This document shows, piece after piece, positions 8,047 to 17,110 of a DNA stretch of 64,000 nucleotides; position 1 is the first letter of the stretch, and every line of letters begins with the position of its first letter. Source of the stretch: JALYNX01 sp963749415. Its GTDB lineage: Bacteria > Actinomycetota > Acidimicrobiia > Spongiisociales > ZC4RG35. Both the position numbers and the translations under genes were made by a program. Location: contig CAVVMG010000001.1 in assembly GCA_963749415.1 (NCBI GenBank), positions 2,294,001 to 2,358,000 of the forward strand, written 5' to 3'. The notes beneath the pieces were generated by a model. It was given only the letters and a program-made list of their open reading frames with translations, did not search any database and was not told the DNA's origin.

Positions 8047-10308
8047 TCAGGACCGAAGCGCGGCCCAAATCTTCTGGGCGGTCAGCGGCACCTGGATCTC
8101 GTCCACACCGAGGGCATCGGCGACTGCGTTGAGGACCGCCGGAGTGGACCCGATGGCGCCCGCCTCGCCAATTCCCTTGGCGCCGAGCGGATTGGTCGGG
8201 GTGGTGGTCACGGTCGACGCCAGGCCGAACATTGGCAACGAGTTGGCGGTGGGCAGCAGGTAGTCCATGAAGGAAGAGGTCACCAGGTTGCCGTCGTCGT
8301 CGTAGACGACCTCCTCCCACAGGGCCTGGCCCACCCCCTGAGCGAGGCCACCGTGCCGCTGGCCATCGGCCAGCATCGGGTTGATGATGTTCCCCGCATC
8401 GTCGACCGCCCACATCTGGTGCAGGGTCGGTGAGCCGGTCTCAGGATCGACCTCGACCACTGCCAGGTGCGCTCCGAAGGGGAAATTCATCCCCCCGGAG
8501 CGGAGATGAACCTCCTCGTCGAGACCGGGCTCGTCTCCTTCTGGAACGTTGCCCTCGATTGCGGCCGATGCGATCTCTTCCCAGCGCACAGAGACATCGG
8601 TACCGACCACGGAGCCGATTCCGTTTGCGAGCTCGATGTCATGTACGGACGCCTCCAGAAGGTGGCCGGCGATGCGCTTCGCCTTGGCAGCCACCTTCTC
8701 CGCTGCGGCAAAGCTCGCCGAGCCGCCCTGGGCCACACTGCGGGAGCCCGAAGTTCCCCAGCCGTAGGGGGCGGCGGCGGTATCGCCCTGCTCGAGACGA
8801 ACCTTGTCGATGGGGATCCCGAGCGCGGCCGCCACCAACTGGGGAAACGTCGTTCTGTGCCCCTGACCCTGGTCGATCGTTTCGACGTGGAGGGTCACCG
8901 AGCCGTCGCCATGGGCCTGCACCCGGGCCGCACCCCAGTCCTCGAACCCACACACCTCGACGTACGCGGCCAGTCCGATCCCGACCAGCTTGCCGCCCGC
9001 CCGCTGCTCGGTTTGCCACCGGAGGAGCGCCGGATAATCGGCGGCCTCGAGCAGCTTGTCCAGGGCGCGTTCGTACTCCCCGGTGTCGAAGGTGTACCCA
9101 CCTCGCGACTTGTAGGGGAACTGGTCCGGCCGGATGAAGTTGCGGCGGCGAACCTCGACCGGATCCAGACCCGCCGCCTTGGCCACGGCCTCGAGGACTC
9201 GCTCCAATGTCATGGTGGCCTCAGGGCGACCGGCACCCCGATAGATGCCGCGCGGTGCGCGGTTGGTCCATACCCCTCGTTGTCGCCACCCGTAAACCGC
9301 GATGTCGTAGTTCCCGGTGCCGATCCGTGGCGTGACGTCGATGAAGTCGAGGTAACGGTGACGGCACCCGAGGTCGAGCCGGCTGTCGACCCACAGCCCC
9401 TGGATTTTCCCGGACGCATCGGCAACAACCTCCCAGCGGTGCCGTTGCGCTCTGCCGTGGCCGATGGTGAGGAGGTGCTCTCGCCTGGTCTCGATCCATT
9501 TCACGGGCCTCCCGGTCTCCCGGGCGGCGATCACAGCCAGGTACTCCTCCTCGGCGAGGTCGAACTTGCAGCCGAACCCGCCGCCGACGAAGGGGGTGAT
9601 GACCCGGACCGAGCTTTGCGGCAGCCGGAATGATTTCGCCAGCTCCTCTTGCATCAGATGTGGCGCCTGGCTGGAGAGGTGGACCGTGAGGCCGCCCTCC
9701 TTCCACTCGGCCAGTATCGCCCGCGGCTCCATGGGCGCAGGAGCCACCCGGGGGTGGTCGACCAGACCCGAGAGGCGGATCTCACCGTCGAGTGCGTCGA
9801 ATTGCGAGCGGTCGCCGCGCGACCGCTCGTAGGCGACATTGGAAGCCTGATCGGGGTGAAGCGGCGCGGCATCGATCGCGGAGTCGACATCACCAGCTAC
9901 CGGGAGCGGTTCGTAGTCGACGAACACCATGTCAGCGCCATCCCTGGCCCCTCCCGCGGTTTCGGCAACCACCGCCGCCACGGGGTCCCCGGGCATCAGC
10001 GCTCGGCCCTGCACCAGCGGATAGCGCCGTGGGATGTTCCGCTCGGGGTTGGGCGTCGGCGGCATCGCGACATCCGACACCTGGTCGGGGGTGATGACCA
10101 ACCGCACACCCGGGACTTCCGAAACAGATTCCACGTCGATGGAACCGACATCGGCGTGAGCGAATGGGCTGCGCACGACAGCAAGGTGAAGCGTGCCCGC
10201 CGGCGAGATGTCGTCGACAAATCGAGCCGTGCCGGTGATGAGTGCGGGGTCCTCGCGGCGCTGAACGGGCGCGCCGATAAAAGAGGGAATTGAGAGGTCG
10301 GAGGTCAC
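8047..10308 (-). CDS. Xanthine dehydrogenase/CO dehydrogenase-family molybdopterin large subunit
   Basis: 753 aa, standard length for CoxL/XdhB-type subunits carrying the molybdenum cofactor. N-terminus VQRREDPALITGTARFVDD is the CoxL family start; cofactor-binding segments include TPFVGGGFGCKFD and GWGTSGSRSVAQGG. The active-site loop (about 9221-9246) reads IYRGAGRPE, matching form II / other hydroxylases (AYRGAGR) and not the CSFR of true aerobic CO dehydrogenase. The FAD (CoxM) and FeS (CoxS) subunits are not nearby. Downstream of CoxD/CoxE-type maturation genes, with which it probably forms an operon. Substrate unknown. Confidence 0.92.
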   Translation of the reverse strand: MTSDLSIPSFIGAPVQRREDPALITGTARFVDDISPAGTLHLAVVRSPFAHADVGSIDVESVSEVPGVRLVITPDQVSDVAMPPTPNPERNIPRRYPLVQGRALMPGDPVAAVVAETAGGARDGADMVFVDYEPLPVAGDVDSAIDAAPLHPDQASNVAYERSRGDRSQFDALDGEIRLSGLVDHPRVAPAPMEPRAILAEWKEGGLTVHLSSQAPHLMQEELAKSFRLPQSSVRVITPFVGGGFGCKFDLAEEEYLAVIAARETGRPVKWIETRREHLLTIGHGRAQRHRWEVVADASGKIQGLWVDSRLDLGCRHRYLDFIDVTPRIGTGNYDIAVYGWRQRGVWTNRAPRGIYRGAGRPEATMTLERVLEAVAKAAGLDPVEVRRRNFIRPDQFPYKSRGGYTFDTGEYERALDKLLEAADYPALLRWQTEQRAGGKLVGIGLAAYVEVCGFEDWGAARVQAHGDGSVTLHVETIDQGQGHRTTFPQLVAAALGIPIDKVRLEQGDTAAAPYGWGTSGSRSVAQGGSASFAAAEKVAAKAKRIAGHLLEASVHDIELANGIGSVVGTDVSVRWEEIASAAIEGNVPEGDEPGLDEEVHLRSGGMNFPFGAHLAVVEVDPETGSPTLHQMWAVDDAGNIINPMLADGQRHGGLAQGVGQALWEEVVYDDDGNLVTSSFMDYLLPTANSLPMFGLASTVTTTPTNPLGAKGIGEAGAIGSTPAVLNAVADALGVDEIQVPLTAQKIWAALRS

Positions 10309-10341
10309 CGAGGCCAGCCTACCGGGGCAGGCTGAGCACGC

Positions 10342-10707
10342 TTACTCGAGGAGGGAGAGGACCGTGCTGCGGAAGTCGTTGGGCTGGAAGGGCTTGGTGA
10401 CAAAGGCGTCGGCACCGCCTTCGTTTGCCCGGCGTCGCGACTCTTCCTCGGCATGAGCAGTGAGAACCACGACGGGGATGCCCTTGGTCGTCTCGTCCCT
10501 GCGGATGCGGTCGAGAACTTCCCAGCCATCCATGCCGGGGAGCCCGATGTCCAAGACCACGAGGTCAGGCGACTCGGTCCCGACTGCGGAGAGCCCGGTC
10601 TTACCGTCATCGCGGGTGATGATCTCCAGGTCGGCAGCACGCAGGCAGACCTCGATCAGACGCCGGATGACGGCCGAGTCCTCAACAACCAGAATTCGAG
10701 AGCCCAT
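10342..10707 (-). CDS. Single-domain response regulator (CheY-like receiver)
   Basis: 121 aa from ATG 10707, preceded by AGAGGTAA. A stand-alone receiver domain: acidic pocket in ILVVEDSAVIRRLI, phospho-acceptor Asp in LVVLDIGLPGMDG, the Thr of VVLTAHA, and Lys in FVTKPFQPNDF. No output domain and no histidine kinase in the window. It lies between the coxE-like and coxL-like genes on the same strand, so it may signal to or from that module. Confidence 0.93.
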   Translation of the reverse strand: MGSRILVVEDSAVIRRLIEVCLRAADLEIITRDDGKTGLSAVGTESPDLVVLDIGLPGMDGWEVLDRIRRDETTKGIPVVVLTAHAEEESRRRANEGGADAFVTKPFQPNDFRSTVLSLLE

Positions 10708-10776
10708 TTGCTTACCTCTGTTAGCTGCCCCACGGAGGGCGGATCCCCCATTCATCGGCACCCTGGGCTTGGCGGT

Positions 10777-12204
10777 TTAGACATTCTGTCGGGCTCTTCC
10801 CGAGGGAAGCGTCAACTCCTCCACGAACTGCTCCAACTGGCGCAGGGTTCGCACCTCATGGACCGATGTGCAATGCCGGGCGTAGCTGGACATCATGGAA
10901 TCCCCGGTGTCCCAATAGGTGCTTGGCTCGGGGTTGAGCCAGACCACCGCCCTGGCAGATCGCGCGATCTCGTCGAGCACCCCGTCCCGAGGAGGGCGGT
11001 AGTTGTTGCGGGCATCCCCGGTGATGATCACCGTGGTGCGGGGGCTCAATTGAGGGCCGAATCGGCGGGCGAAGGTCTCCAGCGAGTTGCCGTAGTCCGA
11101 GTGCCCGTCGAGCCAGACGACCTCCGCTTCCGTTGCCACCCTGCGCAATGCGGACCCGAAGTCGACCCCGGGCCCGAAGAAATCGGTGACCTCGTCGATG
11201 GTGTCCACGAATGCGAAAGTCCGGAGCTTGGAGAAATGGGTTGACATGGCATGGGTGAATTGAAGGGTGAAACGCGAGAAGGTCGCCATCGAGCCACTGA
11301 CGTCACACAGCAGCCAGACCTCGGGGCGATGCGGTCTCGGATGGCGAAACTGAGGGTCGGCCGGAACGCCGCCCGTGCCGAGCGACCGTCGCACGGTCCG
11401 CCTGAAGTCGAGACGCCCGGTTCGACGCTTGCGCCGCCTCGCCAGGCGCGCCGCCAGCTTCCGGGTCAACGGGCCGATCGCCGCTTCCATCTCCTGGAGG
11501 TCGGAGGTGGTGGCATGCATGAGGTCCACATCTTCGACTAGCGGGCGACGAAGGGTACGAGCGACAGCCTCCCGGCCACGGTCGGCCACCAGCCGACGTC
11601 GGATTTCTTCTTCGATCTCGAGACGGAACTGCTCGATGCGGGCTTGCATCTCTTCGCGGAGCAGGCGGCGCTCGAATTCGCTCATCTCATCGTCGATCAG
11701 CGCCTCCAGGAGGCGCTCTTCGAGGCTCGCCAGGTCCAGACGGCGCAGAGTGCGATACAGGTAGTAGGTGCCGCCCACCGGTCGCCCTGGCTCCATCCCG
11801 GCGAGCCTGTCGACCGCCTCCCGGGCTCCTTTTCGAATTGCCTCCTCATCCAGCGAGGTGAGCGCCTGGAACAGCTGGTCGAGCAGTGCGTCGAGATCGA
11901 AATCACCACTGCCCGGCTCACCTCGGCCATCCGGTGACCATTCCCCGGGCGGTGAATCCTCGCCCGGTTCAGCGATCGGGCTCGAGACGGGGAGGGTCGC
12001 GAAGTAGACGTCGAATGCGGTGTCAAAGGCCCGCTCATGGCGGAGGTTCTTGACGAGGGTCGCCCGCAACGTCTCGCGAAGACCAACCCGATCGCCGATG
12101 TCGATTGCTTCCACCGCTCGCATCGAGTCGATGGCCTCCACCATCGAAACCGGGATCCCGGCTGAGCGCAGCTCGTCGATGAACCCGGTGATGACCCCGA
12201 GCAT
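10777..12204 (-). CDS. CoxE-like VWA domain protein
   Basis: 475 aa. The C-terminal half is a von Willebrand A domain with the MIDAS motif DVSGSMATF, followed by DGHSDYGNSLE and the Thr region TTVIITGDARNN. The N-terminal half is helical and highly charged with Arg-rich stretches. CoxE-family proteins work with the MoxR-type ATPase CoxD to mature the metal site of molybdenum hydroxylases. It starts 2 nt after the stop of the MoxR-type gene. Confidence 0.9.
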   Translation of the reverse strand: MLGVITGFIDELRSAGIPVSMVEAIDSMRAVEAIDIGDRVGLRETLRATLVKNLRHERAFDTAFDVYFATLPVSSPIAEPGEDSPPGEWSPDGRGEPGSGDFDLDALLDQLFQALTSLDEEAIRKGAREAVDRLAGMEPGRPVGGTYYLYRTLRRLDLASLEERLLEALIDDEMSEFERRLLREEMQARIEQFRLEIEEEIRRRLVADRGREAVARTLRRPLVEDVDLMHATTSDLQEMEAAIGPLTRKLAARLARRRKRRTGRLDFRRTVRRSLGTGGVPADPQFRHPRPHRPEVWLLCDVSGSMATFSRFTLQFTHAMSTHFSKLRTFAFVDTIDEVTDFFGPGVDFGSALRRVATEAEVVWLDGHSDYGNSLETFARRFGPQLSPRTTVIITGDARNNYRPPRDGVLDEIARSARAVVWLNPEPSTYWDTGDSMMSSYARHCTSVHEVRTLRQLEQFVEELTLPSGRARQNV

Positions 12205-12206
12205 GC

Positions 12207-13094
12207 TTATCCGCCCGGGCTCGAAACGAGCTCCTTGGCAGCCTTCTCGATGTCCGACTGGTACTTGAGCAGAACGTGGAGCGTCTCGCCGAGGATCGCG
12301 GCATCGACGTCTTCGATGGAAAGGGCGATGAGGGTGCGCGCCCAGTCGATCGTCTCCGAAACCGAGGGCGCCTTCTTGAGGTCCAGGTTCCTGATGGATC
12401 GCGCCACATTGGCCACCTGGCCGGCAAGGTGCTCGGAGAGCCCGGGTACCCGGTGACTCAGTATCTCCTGTTCCCGCTGTGGGTCTGGGTAGTCGATGTG
12501 GAGGAAGAGGCAGCGGCGCTTCAGGGCCTCACTGAGCTCCCGGGTGTTGTTCGACGTGAGGACGACCATCGGTCGGGTCGTGGCCTCGATAGTCCCCATC
12601 TCCGGAATCGATACCTGGAAGTCGGAGAGGATCTCGAGCAGCAGTGCCTCGGTCTCCACCTCAACACGGTCCACCTCGTCGATGAGCAGCACAACCGGCT
12701 CCGTGGAGCGGATCGCCTCCAAAAGGGGCCGGGTGAGCAGAAACTCCTCGGAGAAGATGTCCTGCTCGATGTCGTCCCAATCGTGGTCGGTGTCGGCCTG
12801 GATCCTCAGCAGCTGCTTCTTGTAGTTCCACTCATATAGGGCCTTGGCCTCATCCAGCCCCTCGTAGCACTGAAGCCGGATCAACTTGCGAGCGGTCACC
12901 CGGGCAAGGGACTTGGCGAGCTCGGTCTTCCCCACTCCCGCCGGCCCCTCGACCAGGATTGGCTTGTCGAGACGGGCCGCGAGAAAGACGACCTGGGCAA
13001 TCCGCTCGTCGGGCAGATAGTCGACAGATCGCAAGGCGGCTGCCACTGCGGCTGGGGAATCGAGTTGCATCTCTCCTCGGGTTTGGGCGCTCAT
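12207..13094 (-). CDS. MoxR/CoxD-like AAA+ ATPase
   Basis: 295 aa AAA+ protein. Walker A is EGPAGVGKTELAKSL, Walker B is VVLLIDEVDRVE, and sensor 1 is VVLTSNNTREL, followed by an arginine-finger region LKRRCLFLHIDYPD. MoxR ATPases act as chaperone-like remodelers together with VWA proteins; in the Cox system CoxD helps build the Mo-Cu centre. The next gene is its VWA partner. ATG 13094 gives the full N-terminus; ATG 13070 is possible. Confidence 0.92.
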   Translation of the reverse strand: MSAQTRGEMQLDSPAAVAAALRSVDYLPDERIAQVVFLAARLDKPILVEGPAGVGKTELAKSLARVTARKLIRLQCYEGLDEAKALYEWNYKKQLLRIQADTDHDWDDIEQDIFSEEFLLTRPLLEAIRSTEPVVLLIDEVDRVEVETEALLLEILSDFQVSIPEMGTIEATTRPMVVLTSNNTRELSEALKRRCLFLHIDYPDPQREQEILSHRVPGLSEHLAGQVANVARSIRNLDLKKAPSVSETIDWARTLIALSIEDVDAAILGETLHVLLKYQSDIEKAAKELVSSPGG

Positions 13095-13117
13095 TGTATG
13101 GGGAGGCTCGTGATCAC

Positions 13118-14368
13118 CTATTCCTCCTCGGAGCGGTCGGGTACGAATTCGAAAGTCAGATCACCGATGCGCACCTCGTCTCCTCGCACAGCCCCCGCCT
13201 CTTCGAGCTCGGCATCTACTCCGAGCCGGGAGAGGCGATTCGCGGCAAGCTCGGCCGCCTCGGGCATCGTGAGGTCGGCGAAACCAACCGCACGCTCGGC
13301 AACAACACCCTCGACCCGCCATGCCGGTCCCTCGCGCAAGATCCGGAAGCTCGGGCCCAGTGGGCGATGGAGGACGAAACCCCTCCGCTCGGGTGCTGAT
13401 CGCTCCGCCTCTTCGATCAAGTCCGCAATGCGATGAAGTGCGGTGGGCAGTCCCTCGCCGGTGACCGCCGACACCGGAAGCGCCCCCAGTCCCTCCGCCG
13501 CGCCACCCTGGTCCCCGAGGTCCGCCTTGCTGAGCAACAGGAGCCTGGGCCGGGCGGCCAACTCAGGTGAGTATCCGCCGATCTCATCGATCAGAATTTG
13601 GAGTTGGCGGGCCGGAGAGTGCTCCTGAAGGGGAGATGGGTCGAGCAGCACCACGAGAACCCGGGCCCGCTCGATGTGGCGGAGAAACTCATGACCCAGG
13701 CCCTTGCCCTTGGCCGCGCCTTCGATGAGACCGGGGATGTCGGCGAGGACGAACTCCCGCCCGTCGATCTCGACCACGCCCAGGTTGGGCTCGAGGGTGG
13801 TGAACGGGTAGTCGGCGATCTTGGGCTTGGCAGCCGAGACCTTGGAGATGAATGTCGATTTGCCCGCGTTGGGGAATCCGATGAGTGCCGCATCGGCGAG
13901 GAGCTTCATCTCGAGGGTGAACCACTCCTCACGGCCGTACTCGCCCTGCTCCGAGACCTCGGGCGCCCGATTGGACGGGCTGACGAATGCGGCGTTGCCC
14001 CGCCCTCCTCGTCCGCCACGGACCGCCACCACCTCCTGGCCAGGCTCGACCAGGTCGGCAATCATGGTTCCCTGGTCGTCGAATACGACGGTCCCCGCCG
14101 GGACCGGAAGCACCTGGTCGGCTCCGAACTTCCCATTGCGGAGGTCACCCTCGCCGTGCGTCCCTTTCTCAGCGGCGTAATGCGGGTTGCGTTGATATCG
14201 CAGGAGGGTCGCCACCGAAGGGTCGACCCTGAGGATGATGTCGCCACCCTTGCCGCCGTTGCCTCCGGTCGGCTTGCCTCTTGGCCTTCCCTTGACTCTG
14301 AGGAAGGCCGCGACGCCGGCTCCCCCGCTCCCGGCCCGCAAGCTCACTCGAACCCGGTCGACGAACAA
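13118..14368 (-). CDS. obgE: GTPase ObgE/CgtA
   Basis: 416 aa essential ribosome-associated GTPase. The N-terminal Obg fold is glycine-rich (GGNGGKGGDII, RGGRGGRGNAAF). The G domain has G1 GFPNAGKST, G3 DIPGLIEGA and G4 LLSKAD. A C-terminal OCT domain follows (roughly residues 325-410, with PSFRILREGPAWRVEG). It follows rplU-rpmA in the usual order, 35 nt after rpmA. Confidence 0.98.
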   Translation of the reverse strand: MFVDRVRVSLRAGSGGAGVAAFLRVKGRPRGKPTGGNGGKGGDIILRVDPSVATLLRYQRNPHYAAEKGTHGEGDLRNGKFGADQVLPVPAGTVVFDDQGTMIADLVEPGQEVVAVRGGRGGRGNAAFVSPSNRAPEVSEQGEYGREEWFTLEMKLLADAALIGFPNAGKSTFISKVSAAKPKIADYPFTTLEPNLGVVEIDGREFVLADIPGLIEGAAKGKGLGHEFLRHIERARVLVVLLDPSPLQEHSPARQLQILIDEIGGYSPELAARPRLLLLSKADLGDQGGAAEGLGALPVSAVTGEGLPTALHRIADLIEEAERSAPERRGFVLHRPLGPSFRILREGPAWRVEGVVAERAVGFADLTMPEAAELAANRLSRLGVDAELEEAGAVRGDEVRIGDLTFEFVPDRSEEE

Positions 14369-14403
14369 TGCTCGCTCAGGTGGCCCGGCCGCGGGCGCGC
14401 CTG

Positions 14404-14655
14404 CTACTCCGTGATGACGTTGACGAGACGCCGCTTGGCGCGAACGCCGTACTTGACAGTCCCGTCGCTGAGGGCGAACAAGGTGTCGTCGCTCCCTTTG
14501 CCGACATTGTCGCCGGGATGGATCCGGGTACCGCGCTGGCGAACGAGGATGGCTCCGGCAGCCACGGCCTGGCCGTCGAACACCTTGGGCCCCAACCGCT
14601 TGGCGTGCGACTCACGCCCATTCTTCGAGGACCCGCCTGCTTTGGTTTTTGACAT
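14404..14655 (-). CDS. rpmA: 50S ribosomal protein L27
   Basis: 83 aa. Start ATG 14655 is preceded by GAGGAGGG and gives the canonical L27 N-terminus MSKTKAGGSSKNGRESHAKR, whose tail reaches the peptidyl transferase centre. The core VIVRQRG-type segment is ILVRQRGTRIHPGDNVG. The gene starts 1 nt from the rplU stop; the longer open frame upstream is a shadow of rplU. Confidence 0.98.
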   Translation of the reverse strand: MSKTKAGGSSKNGRESHAKRLGPKVFDGQAVAAGAILVRQRGTRIHPGDNVGKGSDDTLFALSDGTVKYGVRAKRRLVNVITE

Positions 14656-14656
14656 C

Positions 14657-15223
14657 TCAACCCTCCTCGGGGCTGGTCGGCTTCGGCTTGGAAGGCGCTT
14701 TCGGCTTGGCCGCGGCCTTTGGCTTCTCGGCTGTGGACTTGGCGGCGGTCGACTTGGCGGCAGTCGCCTTCGCAGCGGTCGTCTTCGCAGCGGTCGCCTT
14801 TGCTGCCGGCTTGGTCTCGGTCGCAGCCGGCTTCGCAGCCGGTTTGGCCTCCGCTTTGGTCTCCTCGGCGGGCGCCTTCTCGGACGCCGTCTTTGCCGGC
14901 TTGGCCTTGGCACCCGGCAGGTCGATGCCCGTGATCTCGATCCGGGTGTACTTCTGGCGGTGGCCCTGACGGCGGCTGTACCCGGTCTTGTTCTTGTACT
15001 TGTAGATGTCGATCTTCGAGCCCTGGCTCTCCCCCAGAACCTTGGCGGTGACCGTTGCCTCGGACAGGACCGACCGGTCGGAGACGGCGGTTCCCTTGTC
15101 GTCCACGACGAGCAGCGGGGAGAACTTCAATTCCTCGGCGTCGCCCTTGACCCGTTCGATGTCGATGACATCGCCGGATTGCACCTTCGCCTGTTTGCCG
15201 CCGGCGCGGATGATGGCGTACAT
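14657..15223 (-). CDS. rplU: 50S ribosomal protein L21 with long Lys/Ala/Pro tail
   Basis: 188 aa from ATG 15223 (GAGAGG upstream). Residues 1-103 are L21 (MYAIIRAGGKQAKVQSGD; KNKTGYSRRQGHRQKYTRIEI). The last 85 residues are a low-complexity tail of AAKTTAAKATAAKST-type repeats and PKPTSPEEG, nearly doubling the protein. Similar basic histone-H1-like tails occur on some actinobacterial ribosomal and nucleoid proteins. The in-frame extension to 15331 lies in an intergenic repeat and is rejected. Confidence 0.95.
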   Translation of the reverse strand: MYAIIRAGGKQAKVQSGDVIDIERVKGDAEELKFSPLLVVDDKGTAVSDRSVLSEATVTAKVLGESQGSKIDIYKYKNKTGYSRRQGHRQKYTRIEITGIDLPGAKAKPAKTASEKAPAEETKAEAKPAAKPAATETKPAAKATAAKTTAAKATAAKSTAAKSTAEKPKAAAKPKAPSKPKPTSPEEG

Positions 15224-15272
15224 GTTCAAACCTCTCGGAGGGGATTCGGGGAAGCCAAATGGTATACGTGGA

Positions 15273-15302
15273 ACACGCATGTACGCATATGCGTATTTGC
15301 GG
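15273..15302. repeat. Intergenic ACGCATAT/GCGTATTT micro-repeat
   Basis: Alternating octamers ACGCATGT, ACGCATAT and GCGTATTT form a partly palindromic stretch between rng and rplU. A related array lies at 17714-17747. Neither lies in a coding frame that looks real. Confidence 0.7.
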
Positions 15303-15317
15303 TGAACGCAGCGAGCA

Positions 15318-16862
15318 TCACTCGAAGTCATTGCCCACCGCCTCGGCGACCAAGTCCTCGGCCTCGATTGCGTGCTCGTGAAGGATCACCCCACGACCGC
15401 CGCAGTGCTCACATTTCGAGGAGAACTGCTCGAGGAGCCCTGCAGACACGTTCTTCCGGGTCATCTCGACCAGACCGAGGTGAGATACCTCGAACACCTG
15501 GGTGCGGGTCTTGTCCTTGGCCAGAGTCTCCTTGAGGCGGCGAAGCACCTTCTGCTGGTTCTCCACTGTCTCCATGTCGATGAAGTCGATGACGATGATC
15601 CCGCCGATGTCGCGCAGCCGGAGCTGGCGGCCGATCTCCTCGGCCGCTTCGATGTTGTTCTGAAGGACGGTGTCCTCGAGCGTCGAGGAGCCGACGAACT
15701 TTCCGGTGTTGACGTCGATGACGGTGAGGGCCTCGGTGCGGTCCATCACCAGGTGGCCACCCGAAGGGAGATAGACCTTGCGGTCGAGCGCCTTCTTGAG
15801 TTGATCGTCGACGTGGTACCGCTCGAACACAGGCACGGTGTCCTCGTACTGCTGGACTTTCGCCACCAGGTCGGGAGCAGTGGACCGCAAGTAACCCACC
15901 ACCGTCTCGTAGGCAGTGGCGTCGTCGATGAGGAGCTTTCTGAAGTCGGCAGTGAAATGCTCCCGGATCACCTTGATCAGGAGCTCAGGCTCTTCATGGA
16001 CGAGTCGGGGGGCACGTCCGTCCGCCGCCTCCTGCTGGATCTGGCCCCAGATCTTGAGCAGGCGGGAGATGTCCGCGGCCAGCTCCTCGGCGCTGGCGTG
16101 GAGGGCAGCTGTCCTCACGATCACGCCGTAGCCGGGGGGCCGCACTTGATTGATCACCTCACGCAGTCGGGCCCGGTCGTCATCGGGGAGGCGGCGGCTG
16201 ATCCCGATGCTGTCCGAGTCGGGGACCAGGACCAGGTAACGGCCGGGCAATGACGGGGTCCCGGTGAGCCGGGCGCCCTTGGCGCCCATCGCGTCCTTGG
16301 TGACCTGGACCAGCACCTCATCGCCTTCGCTGAGGACGTTTTCGATGCGCTTGTTGTTCCGACCGTTGCCCTCTCCATTGGAGGCGACATCGGACGCATA
16401 GAGGACGCCGTTCTTCGGCGCCCCGAAGTCGAGGAAGGCAGCCTCCATCCCGGGCAGGACGTTTCGGACCTTGGCCAGATAGATGTTCCCGGCGACCGAT
16501 CCGGAATCCTGGCGGGCTACGTAGTGCTCGACGAGGACCGGTCCCTCCAACACGACCATCTGGGTCTGGCCCCTGGAGACCCGGACCAGCATCTGCTTGC
16601 GGCCGGTTTCGACAGGGACGATGACCTCGTCGTCCCGGGGGCGACTCGCCCTGGTGCGAGAGGTGCTCAGCCCGTTCTTGGGCTGACCCGATCTCGACGG
16701 CTGACGCCGTTTCTCTTTCTTCGGCTTGGTGGTTGCGGGTCGGGCCTCGAGCCTGGTGACCTCGACCTTCTCACCTTTTACCCGGAGGGTCTTCCTCTCG
16801 AGGGTGCCCTCGTTGGAGGACTTCCGGACGATTTCCGGGCTCTTTCGACGCAGTAGAGCCAT
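15318..16862 (-). CDS. rng: Rne/Rng family endoribonuclease (RNase E/G)
   Basis: 514 aa. A basic, disordered N-terminal extension (about 85 residues rich in Lys/Arg) precedes the S1 and RNase H-like catalytic core. Visible are the S1 segment GNIYLAKVRNVLPGMEAAFLDFG, the metal-site region MDRTEALTVIDVNTGKF and IIVIDFIDM, and the zinc link CEHCGGRG. It cleaves single-stranded RNA 5' of AU-rich sites in mRNA decay and rRNA maturation. Located upstream of rplU-rpmA as in many actinobacteria. Confidence 0.96.
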   Translation of the reverse strand: MALLRRKSPEIVRKSSNEGTLERKTLRVKGEKVEVTRLEARPATTKPKKEKRRQPSRSGQPKNGLSTSRTRASRPRDDEVIVPVETGRKQMLVRVSRGQTQMVVLEGPVLVEHYVARQDSGSVAGNIYLAKVRNVLPGMEAAFLDFGAPKNGVLYASDVASNGEGNGRNNKRIENVLSEGDEVLVQVTKDAMGAKGARLTGTPSLPGRYLVLVPDSDSIGISRRLPDDDRARLREVINQVRPPGYGVIVRTAALHASAEELAADISRLLKIWGQIQQEAADGRAPRLVHEEPELLIKVIREHFTADFRKLLIDDATAYETVVGYLRSTAPDLVAKVQQYEDTVPVFERYHVDDQLKKALDRKVYLPSGGHLVMDRTEALTVIDVNTGKFVGSSTLEDTVLQNNIEAAEEIGRQLRLRDIGGIIVIDFIDMETVENQQKVLRRLKETLAKDKTRTQVFEVSHLGLVEMTRKNVSAGLLEQFSSKCEHCGGRGVILHEHAIEAEDLVAEAVGNDFE

Positions 16863-17110
16863 CTGCTCTCACTCCTCTGAAAATGACTGGACGATTCGAC
16901 GGTGCCGACCCTGGCGGGGCGACCATCGACGTGAATGTGCGCCAGACAACGACCAGATGCCCACCCCGGCTGGGGATGGTCATCTATAAGACCGATTAGG
17001 GCTGCACCGGAGAGCCGGTGCACAAGGGTGTTCATCAACGAGACACTCCGAAAGGGGAAGCTGTCGCGACTGGCGGACTACCGGAGTTTACCAGATCGAC
17101 GGGCGTCCAC
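16863..17110. other. Intergenic region between tdk and rng
   Basis: 248 bases without a credible gene. It must hold the end of the tdk transcript and the promoter and leader of rng. Apart from the inverted repeat at 17003-17022, no conserved element was recognised. Confidence 0.6.
17003..17022 (-). terminator. Hairpin downstream of tdk
   Basis: Perfect 8-bp inverted repeat TGCACCGG/CCGGTGCA with a 4-nt loop, about 90 nt beyond the tdk stop. There is no clear T-run after it, so it may be a processing or rho-assisted terminator or part of the rng leader. Confidence 0.4.

Noticed and set aside
8467..9633. Long plus-strand open frame of 388 codons
   Set aside because: Antisense to the CoxL-like gene, composition is high-GC shadow coding, no family motifs.
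13598..15535. 645-codon plus-strand open frame
   Set aside because: It lies antisense across obgE, rpmA, rplU and the end of rng; low-complexity Gly/Leu/Arg content comes from the reverse of the rplU tail.
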